Source of the DNA: Acidobacteriota bacterium
GTDB taxonomy: Bacteria; Acidobacteriota; Blastocatellia; Pyrinomonadales; Pyrinomonadaceae
Assembly: GCA_963169175.1 (NCBI GenBank)
Contig: CAUJFK010000091.1
Span: 1-10,333, forward strand
DNA length: 10,333 nt
Direction: 5' to 3'
Position numbers and translations under genes: made by a program. This document shows positions 1 through 6,394 of the stretch, piece by piece. The notes under the pieces are model-generated. The model did no database searches and was not told the DNA's origin. It saw nothing but the letters and a program-made list of their open reading frames with translations. Within the stretch, counting starts at the first letter, position 1, and each line of letters begins with the position of its first letter.

Positions 1-3
1 TTA

Positions 4-942
4 ATGGCCAATCCTAGCAAGATCAAGGTGATCGACTCGCATACCGGCGGCGAGCCAACGCGCGTTGTCGTAAAGGGATTTCCAGACATTGGCACGGGTT
101 CGATGGCCGCAAGGCTGGAGGTTTTTCGCCGCCAGCATGACCGGCTGCGGACCGCCGTGGTGTGCGAACCACGCGGACACAACGCTATCGTTGGAGCATT
201 GCTCTGTGAACCTTTCGATCCGTCGGCGGCTGCGGGTGTGATCTTTTTCAATAACGTCGGTTACTTGGGAATGTGCGGCCACGGAACCATCGGCCTGGTT
301 AAAACGCTTGAATACATGGGCCGCATTTCTGCGGGCTCTCACAAGATCGAAACGCCCGCGGGCACGGTTGAAGCAGAATTGAACGCTGACGGCACGGTGA
401 CGATAACGAATGTCCCAAGCTTTCGATTTGCGGCGGGCACTGCGGTCGAGGTTGACGGCTACGGTACAGTTACTGGCGATATAGCCTATGGCGGCAACTG
501 GTTCTTCCTGATCAGCGCGTCGCCTGTCAGCATCGAATTGTCCAATCTTCGCGAGCTCACAGAATTTGCATCGGCCGTGCGGCAGGCTCTCGGTCAAAGC
601 GGCATCACGGGCGTCGATGGAGCGGAGATAGACCATATAGAACTTTTCGCGGACTCACCTTCGGCCGGCAGCCGCAATTTTGTCCTTTGCCCCGGACTGG
701 AGTACGACCGGTCGCCCTGCGGTACAGGCACCAGCGCAAAGCTCGCGTGCCTGTACGAGGACGGAAAATTAAAAGACGGTGAAACGTGGCGGCAGGAAAG
801 TGTTATCGGCAGCATATTCGAAGGCAGGGTGCGGATCGAAAATGGCATGGTCATTCCGGTGATCACGGGCACCGCACATGTGACCGCCGAGATCCAGTTA
901 GTACTCAGCGAGGACGATCCATACCGTTTTGGAATTGGCTGA
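4..942 (+). CDS. lhpA: 4-hydroxyproline 2-epimerase (proline racemase family)
   Basis: Cytoplasmic, cofactor-independent enzyme that should epimerise trans-4-hydroxy-L-proline to cis-4-hydroxy-D-proline, the first step of hydroxyproline breakdown. The 312-residue length is normal for the proline racemase family. The N-terminus carries the family signature DSHTGGEPTR (residues 11-20). Both catalytic cysteines are visible: C91 in GMCGHGTIG and C239 in DRSPCGTGTSAK. Two cysteines argue for an epimerase or racemase and against the trans-3-hydroxyproline dehydratase branch, in which one cysteine is replaced by threonine. Proline racemase has the same catalytic pair, so substrate choice is inferred mainly from the downstream D-hydroxyproline genes. 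The ATG at 4 gives the expected start just before the signature; its ribosome binding site and promoter would lie left of the window. The stop codon overlaps the next start by one base (TGATG). Confidence 0.93.
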   Translation: MANPSKIKVIDSHTGGEPTRVVVKGFPDIGTGSMAARLEVFRRQHDRLRTAVVCEPRGHNAIVGALLCEPFDPSAAAGVIFFNNVGYLGMCGHGTIGLVKTLEYMGRISAGSHKIETPAGTVEAELNADGTVTITNVPSFRFAAGTAVEVDGYGTVTGDIAYGGNWFFLISASPVSIELSNLRELTEFASAVRQALGQSGITGVDGAEIDHIELFADSPSAGSRNFVLCPGLEYDRSPCGTGTSAKLACLYEDGKLKDGETWRQESVIGSIFEGRVRIENGMVIPVITGTAHVTAEIQLVLSEDDPYRFGIG

Positions 943-2057
943 TGCAGATATTTGATGCAGCTATCATAGGGGCCGGGATAGTCGGTGCCGCATGCGCGGC
1001 CGCATTGAGCCGCGAAAAACTTAAGGTCGTTGTCATCGATGCCCACGGGCCGGCAACCGGAACGACGGCAGCCGGAATGGGACATATCGTCGCAATGGAC
1101 GATAGCGAGGCCCAATTTGCCCTGACAAATTATTCGCAAAAATTGTGGAATGAGCTTGCCGAAGAGCTTCCGCTGGAGTGTGAATACGAACGATGCGGAA
1201 CGATCTGGGTTGCTGCAAACGAAGACGAAATGGATGAGGCCCGCAAAAAGCAGAATTACTATGCCGGGCACGGAATAGAAGCTGAAATACTCGATACAGA
1301 AACTCTGCTTGAGGCCGAACCAAATCTGGCAGAAGCTTTGGCTGGCGGCCTGTTGGTCAAAGGCGATTCTGTCGTTTACCAGATAGGTGCGGCCCAGTAC
1401 CTTTTGGATAAGGCAGTCCGGCTTGGGGCCGAAGTACGGATCGGCAACCGCGCAAAAATGATCACGCAAGGCCGTGTGGAATTGATGGGCGGCGAGATAA
1501 TTGCAGCAGATCATATTATCAACGCTGCCGGAGCTGCGGCGTCAGAACTTTCGCCGGAGCTCAGAATCGTAAAACGTAAGGGCCATCTGTTGATCACGGA
1601 CCGCTACAATGGCTTTATCCGCCACCAATTGATCGAACTTGGCTATCTACGCTCGGCTCACGGCCGCGATGCCGATTCGGTCGCCTTCAACGTACAGCCG
1701 CGCAATACTGGTCAGATACTTCTTGGTTCGTCGCGGCAGTTTGGTGCAGAGTCGAACGAGATAGATGCGGCTATCGTTCGACGCATGACGGCCCGGGCGT
1801 TCGAATATATGCCGCGGATGAAAAGGCTGTCCGTCATTCGCACGTGGACCGGGTTTCGGCCTGCAACTCCGGACAATCTTCCGTATATTGGAAAGATCCC
1901 GGGTTTTGAAAAAGTTTATGCAGCGGCCGGCCACGAAGGGCTTGGGATTACAACTTCGCTTGGTTCGGCCGAACTTCTCACGGCGGAAATAATCGGGCGG
2001 CAGCCCGCTATCCCCCTTGGACCTTATAGCCCGTCAAGAAGCATTTCGGAACATTGA
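942..2057 (+). CDS. D-hydroxyproline dehydrogenase, DAO-type FAD subunit
   Basis: A 371-residue FAD-dependent amine oxidoreductase of the DAO fold, like glycine oxidase, sarcosine oxidase beta and the FAD subunit (LhpB type) of bacterial D-hydroxyproline dehydrogenase. It should oxidise cis-4-hydroxy-D-proline to 1-pyrroline-4-hydroxy-2-carboxylate. The N-terminal Rossmann motif GAGIVG is at residues 10-15, followed by an acidic end to beta-2 (VVVID, about 29-33). The C-terminal FAD-contacting segment AAGHEGLGITTS lies near residues 326-337. The open frame extends further upstream, but that stretch overlaps the epimerase and resembles no protein start. The ATG at 942, immediately before the Rossmann strand and in a TGATG junction with the epimerase stop, is chosen. 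The last four bases (TTGA) overlap the start of the [2Fe-2S] subunit, implying coordinated synthesis. Substrate is assigned from operon context; sequence alone would only give a DAO-family oxidoreductase. Confidence 0.9.
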   Translation: MQIFDAAIIGAGIVGAACAAALSREKLKVVVIDAHGPATGTTAAGMGHIVAMDDSEAQFALTNYSQKLWNELAEELPLECEYERCGTIWVAANEDEMDEARKKQNYYAGHGIEAEILDTETLLEAEPNLAEALAGGLLVKGDSVVYQIGAAQYLLDKAVRLGAEVRIGNRAKMITQGRVELMGGEIIAADHIINAAGAAASELSPELRIVKRKGHLLITDRYNGFIRHQLIELGYLRSAHGRDADSVAFNVQPRNTGQILLGSSRQFGAESNEIDAAIVRRMTARAFEYMPRMKRLSVIRTWTGFRPATPDNLPYIGKIPGFEKVYAAAGHEGLGITTSLGSAELLTAEIIGRQPAIPLGPYSPSRSISEH

Positions 2058-2293
2058 TCACCATCTCGATAAACGGAAAGCAGGTCTCGATGGCTGACGG
2101 CACAACGGTCGCGGCCGCTGGTCTGAATGCGGGTGAAATGGCATTTCGCACCTCGGTCAGCGGACAAGGCCGCGGCCCGCTGTGCGGTATGGGAATTTGC
2201 TTTGAGTGCCGATTGACGATCAACGGCGAACCACATATCCGCAGCTGCGTGATTTTGGCAGAAGATGGAATGGAGGTCGAGACAGGTGAATAG
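2054..2293 (+). CDS. D-hydroxyproline dehydrogenase, small [2Fe-2S] subunit
   Basis: A 79-residue ferredoxin-like protein of the type found as the small subunit of hetero-oligomeric sarcosine, opine, cyanide-forming and D-hydroxyproline dehydrogenases. It should bind one plant-type [2Fe-2S] cluster and pass electrons between the FAD subunits. Four cysteine ligands are visible: C44, C49 and C52 in LCGMGICFEC, and C64, giving a Cx4Cx2Cx11C pattern. The N-terminal ITISINGKQV matches the usual beta-hairpin start of this fold. The start is TTG at 2054, which overlaps the preceding stop as TTGA, the equivalent of the common ATGA coupling junction. The only internal ATG near the start (2090) would remove the first beta strands, so TTG is preferred. 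Its 3' end overlaps the next gene and contains that gene's ribosome binding site. Confidence 0.9.
   Translation: MITISINGKQVSMADGTTVAAAGLNAGEMAFRTSVSGQGRGPLCGMGICFECRLTINGEPHIRSCVILAEDGMEVETGE
2272..2277 (+). promoter_or_regulatory. Ribosome binding site deciding a GTG start
   Basis: GGAGGT lies inside the 3' end of the [2Fe-2S] gene, 8 bases before the GTG at 2286. It supports that GTG as the start of the large FAD subunit rather than the upstream in-frame ATG at 2265, which has no comparable site in front of it and would add seven residues before the conserved Rossmann start. Confidence 0.7.
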
Positions 2294-3527
2294 GATCGCG
2301 GCCGAGATCGTTATCATCGGCGGCGGGCCAGCGGGTATGGCGGCGGCCGTGGCCGCGGCCGAAGTCAGCAAGAGTGTTGCGGTCGTCGATGACAACCCAC
2401 GCCTGGGAGGCCAGATCTGGCGGGCGGAACTAAAAAGGACAAAAGCATCGGCTGCGGCAAAGTTGATATCGGCGATCGAAAGCGGTTCAATTAGGTTGAT
2501 CTGCAATGCTCAGGTCTTTGACGTATCGGCCGGGAATGTACTCGCGGCAGCAACACCGGACGGACGCGTTGAGATCGAATATGGAAAGCTGATTCTCGCA
2601 ACCGGGGCCCGCGAAAGATTTCTTCCTTTTCCAGGTTGGACACTTCCCGGCGTGTTCGGCGTCGGCGGCCTGCAGGTTCTGGTAAAAGGCGGTTTTGGTG
2701 TCGGGGGGAAAAGAGTTGTTGTCGCCGGCACCGGTCCGCTGCTTCTTGCAACGGCTGAATATCTTCGATCGAAGGGAGCTGTAGTTCTTGCCATCGTGGA
2801 ACAGGCTCCGCCGTCGCGGATCCGTCGCCTCGGGATGGAATTGTGTCGACGGCCATCAAAACTCATTCAGGGAGCTGTCTTGCGGGCGAAGTTGATCGGC
2901 ATTCCTTATCTTACCGACTGCTGGGTTACCTCGGTCGAGGGTGAAAAATGTCTGGAACGTGTGCGGCTGCAGCACAAAGGCAAGCCGGAGTCGATCGAAT
3001 GCGATCAGTTGGCGTGCGGCTTTCATCTCATGCCAAATACTGAACTTGCCTCACTGCTTGGCTGTGATCTCGGAGACGGCTTTGTGGCCGTCGATGCATT
3101 TCAGAGAACATCGTGCGAAAATGTTTATTGCGCAGGAGAACCGACCGGAATAGCGGGCCTCGACGCTTCTCTTGTTGAGGGCACGATCGCGGGCTTTGCG
3201 GCCGCGGGTAATACGGACGGCGCGCGGGCGTTGTTTACCGACCGTGATCGTTGGCGAGAATTTGGCCGAGTGCTTGACCGCACTTTTGAGCTCCGGCCGG
3301 AATTGAGATATCTCGCCGAGGACAACACTATCATCTGCCGCTGTGAAGACGTGCCGTTTGCCAAGGTAAAAGAATTTGACAACTGGCGCTTGGCAAAGCT
3401 GCAAACGCGGTGCGGCATGGGCCCTTGCCAGGGTCGAGTTTGCGGGGCGGCCGCGGAGTTTCTTTTTGGATGGAAAACCGGCCCGGTTCGCCCGCCGATA
3501 ATTCCTGTCAGATCGGAGGACCTATGA
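2286..3527 (+). CDS. D-hydroxyproline dehydrogenase, large FAD/NAD-type subunit with BFD-like Fe-S tail
   Basis: A 413-residue flavoprotein of the pyridine-nucleotide disulfide oxidoreductase fold, like the HcnB, OoxA and SoxA-type partners of DAO subunits. It probably receives electrons from the DAO and [2Fe-2S] subunits and delivers them to the respiratory chain or another acceptor. The first dinucleotide motif GGGPAG is at residues 12-17, a second nucleotide-binding turn (GTGPLL) at about 148-153, and the ATG motif (LATGARE) near 104-110. YCAGEPTGIAG at 281-291 is the conserved FAD segment. The C-terminus carries a bacterioferritin-associated-ferredoxin-like cluster site: CRC at 351-353 and PCQGRVC at 380-386, with ligands probably C351, C353, C381 and C386. 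The GTG at 2286 is chosen for its strong ribosome binding site; ATG at 2265 is the alternative. The stop overlaps the next start as ATGA. Confidence 0.9.
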   Translation: MNRIAAEIVIIGGGPAGMAAAVAAAEVSKSVAVVDDNPRLGGQIWRAELKRTKASAAAKLISAIESGSIRLICNAQVFDVSAGNVLAAATPDGRVEIEYGKLILATGARERFLPFPGWTLPGVFGVGGLQVLVKGGFGVGGKRVVVAGTGPLLLATAEYLRSKGAVVLAIVEQAPPSRIRRLGMELCRRPSKLIQGAVLRAKLIGIPYLTDCWVTSVEGEKCLERVRLQHKGKPESIECDQLACGFHLMPNTELASLLGCDLGDGFVAVDAFQRTSCENVYCAGEPTGIAGLDASLVEGTIAGFAAAGNTDGARALFTDRDRWREFGRVLDRTFELRPELRYLAEDNTIICRCEDVPFAKVKEFDNWRLAKLQTRCGMGPCQGRVCGAAAEFLFGWKTGPVRPPIIPVRSEDL

Positions 3528-4438
3528 ATTTTGAATGGAAAGGCGTAATGCCCGCCATCACCACTTGTTTTGACGAGAATCTTCAGATCGACCACGAGTT
3601 TACTGCAAAGCACGTCGCCTGGCTTATCGAAAATGGGTGCACTGGGATCGTGGCCAACGGCAGTATCGGCGAAGGCGGTACGATGTCACTGGACGAAAAG
3701 ATATCGCTTTGGAAAACTATCGTTGGATCGGTCGGTGACCGGGTGCCGGTGATCGCGGCGATCGCTTCGATGACGACCGCTGATGCCATCGCTCAAACCA
3801 AGGCGGCCGAAGAGGCTGGCTGCAGCGGCGTGATGGTGCTGCCGCCATATATCTATCGCGGTGACTGGCGTGAGATGAAATATCATCTTTCTGAGATCAT
3901 CGGGTCCACGCCGCTTTCGTGCATGCTTTATAACAATCCGGTGGCGTACGGCACTGATTTTTTGCCGAAACAGATCGTGGAACTAGCAAGTGAACTTCCT
4001 AACCTTCACTCAGTAAAAGAATCGAGCACCGATGTCCGCCGCATCACCGCGATCCGCGCGTTGGCCGGTGACCGATTGAAGATCTTTGTCGGTGTGGATG
4101 ACGTGATAGTCGAAGGCATCAACGTCGGCGCCGTCGGCTGGGTCGCGGGGTTGGTAAGCGCGTTTCCTAAAGAATCCGTAGATCTGTTCAACTACGCGAT
4201 CAACGGCGAGGCGGAAAGGGCACGCGAACTTTACGAATGGTTCCTCCCGCTCCTCCGCCTGGATACCGTGCCGAAGTTCGTGCAGCTTATAAAGCTCGTC
4301 CAGGAAAAGGTGGGCTGGGGCAGCACTCGTGTCCGCCCGCCGCGGTTAGAATTGACCGGCACCGAGTTGGAAGAAACACTGGCGATCATCGACCATGCCC
4401 TGGCCACACGCCCTCGTGCAGAGGCCGCCGGACACTGA
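3524..4438 (+). CDS. 1-pyrroline-4-hydroxy-2-carboxylate deaminase (DapA/NAL family)
   Basis: A 304-residue class I aldolase-fold lyase of the dihydrodipicolinate synthase/N-acetylneuraminate lyase family. In this operon it should deaminate and dehydrate 1-pyrroline-4-hydroxy-2-carboxylate to 2,5-dioxovalerate (alpha-ketoglutarate semialdehyde). Visible family elements are GSIGEG at 46-51 (the carboxylate-binding loop, GTTGE in DapA), Y136 in LYNNP, and the Schiff-base lysine K165 in SVKESS. True DapA would be expected in a lysine-biosynthetic context and with GTTGE, so catabolic use is favoured. The ATG at 3524 overlaps the previous stop as ATGA, and GGAGGA at 3515-3520 is a plausible though closely spaced ribosome binding site. 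The frame is open further upstream, but that part is antisense-like overlap with the Fe-S tail of the previous gene and shows no family similarity. Confidence 0.9.
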   Translation: MNFEWKGVMPAITTCFDENLQIDHEFTAKHVAWLIENGCTGIVANGSIGEGGTMSLDEKISLWKTIVGSVGDRVPVIAAIASMTTADAIAQTKAAEEAGCSGVMVLPPYIYRGDWREMKYHLSEIIGSTPLSCMLYNNPVAYGTDFLPKQIVELASELPNLHSVKESSTDVRRITAIRALAGDRLKIFVGVDDVIVEGINVGAVGWVAGLVSAFPKESVDLFNYAINGEAERARELYEWFLPLLRLDTVPKFVQLIKLVQEKVGWGSTRVRPPRLELTGTELEETLAIIDHALATRPRAEAAGH

Positions 4439-4490
4439 ACGTAGAAGGCCGAGAGCGTAAGCAAGGGCGTAAACGCGATAGTGAGTATTA

Positions 4491-4600
4491 CTTCTTTTCG
4501 TGATCTTCGTCTCTTCGTTTCACGGTTTTCGTGGTTATGGGCGAAAAGCCGGACCACTAAACTCACGAAACGAAGACACGAAAAATACACGAGAAGAAGG
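4491..4600. repeat. Imperfect inverted repeat of TTCGTG-like units
   Basis: The gap between the deaminase and the semialdehyde dehydrogenase holds two arms, roughly 4491-4534 and 4553-4600. Reading the right arm on the minus strand reproduces the left arm with small gaps: CTTCTTNTCGTG at the outer ends, TCTTCGTTTC in the middle and GTGGT at the inner ends. The central loop is about 20 bases. Each arm is itself a string of TTCGTG/TTCGTT units spaced about 8 to 14 bases apart. It could fold into a long hairpin in the transcript and so modulate expression of the last gene, or it may simply be a copy of a dispersed intergenic element. No U-tract follows, so a simple intrinsic terminator is not supported. 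Confidence 0.65.
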
Positions 4601-4643
4601 TGACTGTAGAATGCCTGCGCTTCGGCATCGGCAATTGTGCGTT

Positions 4644-6230
4644 ATGGAAATAGAACTAATCGGAACATCGATCATAGGGTTTTCGCAGGGCGGCAATACT
4701 GCCGAAACTTTCACTGCTTTCGATCCAACAAGCGGCAAGGCGGTGACCCCAGTATTCTATTCGGCGACGAGTGGAGAACTCGAAAAGGCCGCGAAGCTTG
4801 CCGACGAGGCCAGGCTGCCGTACGGCGCGGTCGCTCCGGTCAAACGGGCCGCGTTTCTTCGCTCTATCGCCGACAATATCGAAGCCCTCGGCGATACTCT
4901 TATCATGCGAGCATCGCTCGAAACCGCGTTGCCGAATGCCCGGTTCGAAGGCGAACGGGCGCGAACCTGCTTTCAGCTTCGAATGTTTGCTGACCTGCTT
5001 GAAGAAGGCTCATGGGTTGAAGCTCGGATCGACCACGCCATTCCTGACCGCCAACCGCAACCAAAGCCAGATGTTCGGTCAATGCTCCGGCCGATTGGCC
5101 CGGTCGCAGTGTTCTGCGCCAGCAATTTCCCACTCGCATATTCAGTGGCAGGCGGCGATACCGCATCCGCATTGGCGGCTGGCTGCCCGGTTATCGTCAT
5201 CGGACACACGGCCCATCCCGGAACAGCCGAATTGGTCGGTACGGCCATCTCAAAAGCCGTCCGTGAACACGAAATGCCCGAGGGTACATTCAGCCTGCTA
5301 TTTTCTGCAGGCTATGAGATAGGCCAGTCGCTGGTCAGGCATTCGGCGATCAAAGCGGTTGGATTCACCGGTTCACGAAAAGGCGGGCGAGCATTGATGG
5401 ATATCGCCGCTGCCCGCCCAGAACCGATCCCGATCTATACAGAAATGAGCTCGGTCAACCCGACGTTTCTACTTCCAAATGCGATCAAGGAACGCGGCGA
5501 TGAGATCGTGAAAGGCCTTCATGCCTCTGTGACGACGGGAGCCGGGCAGTTCTGTACAAAACCTGGCCTTGTGTTCCTGCCGAACGATGCGGATAGGTTC
5601 GTTGCAGATTTTAATTCTCAGATAGAGCAGACCGCTCCGCCGCCGCTGCTTACAGGCGGCATTCGTACGGCATACGTCGTGGGCAGTCAGAAACGGGCGG
5701 GCGAAGTCGATAACACGGCCGCTAATGAAGTCACACAGCTTCCCGGTTTTGCGGTCAATCCATCGGCGTTCGAGACCACGGCCATCGAATATCTCAATAC
5801 GCCCGGCCTTAACGACGAGATATTCGGCCCGACCACGCTGCTAATTCGCTCGGGCGAAAAGGAAGAACTTCTCCGCATTGCCCGCGCCCTCGAAGGCCAG
5901 TTGACCGCATCGGTCCACGGCACCGAAGAGGACCTGGCCGAATACGCCGACCTGATAGCGATCCTCGAAACAAAGGCCGGACGGCTGATATTCAACGGCT
6001 TCTCGACCGGTGTCGAGGTCTGTCCGTCTATGGTCCACGGCGGCCCGTATCCCGCAACATCAGACGGCCGCTCGACCGCCGTTGGCTCGCGGGCGATCAC
6101 CCGCTTTGCACGGTTGGTGTGCTATCAGAATTTTCCGCAGAGCTCCTTGCCGAATGAATTGAAAGACAAGAACCCGCAGAACATCTGGCGGATGGTTGAC
6201 GGCCAAGTTTGCCAGAGCCGCGAGCGGTAG
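4644..6230 (+). CDS. 2,5-dioxovalerate (alpha-ketoglutarate semialdehyde) dehydrogenase
   Basis: A 528-residue aldehyde dehydrogenase of the alpha-ketoglutarate semialdehyde branch, oxidising 2,5-dioxovalerate with NAD(P)+ to alpha-ketoglutarate, the last step of the pathway. Numbering from the ATG at 4644: catalytic-site asparagine N161 in CASNFPLAYS, GFTGS at 240-244, general base E267 in TEMSSVNP, nucleophile C304 in GAGQFCTKPG, and the branch hallmark HGGPYPATSDGRSTAVG at 465-481. Length matches the family (about 525). The start is uncertain. ATG 4644 fits where family members begin but lacks a clear ribosome binding site. ATG 4611 adds 11 residues and has GAAGG at 4596-4600, inside the inverted repeat, 10 bases ahead. 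It is separated from the deaminase by about 170 to 205 bases, so it may be partly independently controlled. Confidence 0.92.
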   Translation: MEIELIGTSIIGFSQGGNTAETFTAFDPTSGKAVTPVFYSATSGELEKAAKLADEARLPYGAVAPVKRAAFLRSIADNIEALGDTLIMRASLETALPNARFEGERARTCFQLRMFADLLEEGSWVEARIDHAIPDRQPQPKPDVRSMLRPIGPVAVFCASNFPLAYSVAGGDTASALAAGCPVIVIGHTAHPGTAELVGTAISKAVREHEMPEGTFSLLFSAGYEIGQSLVRHSAIKAVGFTGSRKGGRALMDIAAARPEPIPIYTEMSSVNPTFLLPNAIKERGDEIVKGLHASVTTGAGQFCTKPGLVFLPNDADRFVADFNSQIEQTAPPPLLTGGIRTAYVVGSQKRAGEVDNTAANEVTQLPGFAVNPSAFETTAIEYLNTPGLNDEIFGPTTLLIRSGEKEELLRIARALEGQLTASVHGTEEDLAEYADLIAILETKAGRLIFNGFSTGVEVCPSMVHGGPYPATSDGRSTAVGSRAITRFARLVCYQNFPQSSLPNELKDKNPQNIWRMVDGQVCQSRER

Positions 6231-6235
6231 CGTTC

Positions 6236-6254
6236 AATCCTTCCGCTAAGGGTT
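6236..6254. terminator. Weak hairpin in the convergent gap
   Basis: Between the convergent stops at 6230 and 6395 a 7-bp stem (AATCCTT paired with AAGGGTT, one G-T pair) encloses a 5-base loop. There is no T-tract on either strand. It is the only stem I found by eye in the gap and could be a weak bidirectional terminator; the evidence is thin. The rest of the 164-base gap shows nothing recognisable. Confidence 0.2.
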
Positions 6255-6394
6255 AGAATGAAACCGGCGATACCGCCAGTCCTCACCAATATTCCTACCA
6301 ACATTCGAAACCCGAACACTTCAATCGGAACTCGGAGTGCAGATGCCAACCTATCGCCGCGTCTGACTCTATTTCAAATCGCCGCGCTATCTCG

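Noticed and set aside
1..1514. Long minus-strand open frames opposite the epimerase and DAO-subunit genes (1-636 and 594-1514)
   Set aside because: They are antisense to well-supported genes, have no domain character and no ribosome binding sites; GC-rich codon structure leaves the antisense frame open.
942..3527. Frameshift or pseudogene in the overlapping dehydrogenase genes
   Set aside because: Each subunit has complete N- and C-terminal motifs; the overlaps are ordinary coupling junctions, not broken frames.
4771..5322. 183-codon plus-strand frame within the semialdehyde dehydrogenase gene
   Set aside because: It lies wholly inside an intact aldehyde dehydrogenase with all catalytic motifs and has a basic, cysteine-scattered composition typical of an out-of-frame reading.
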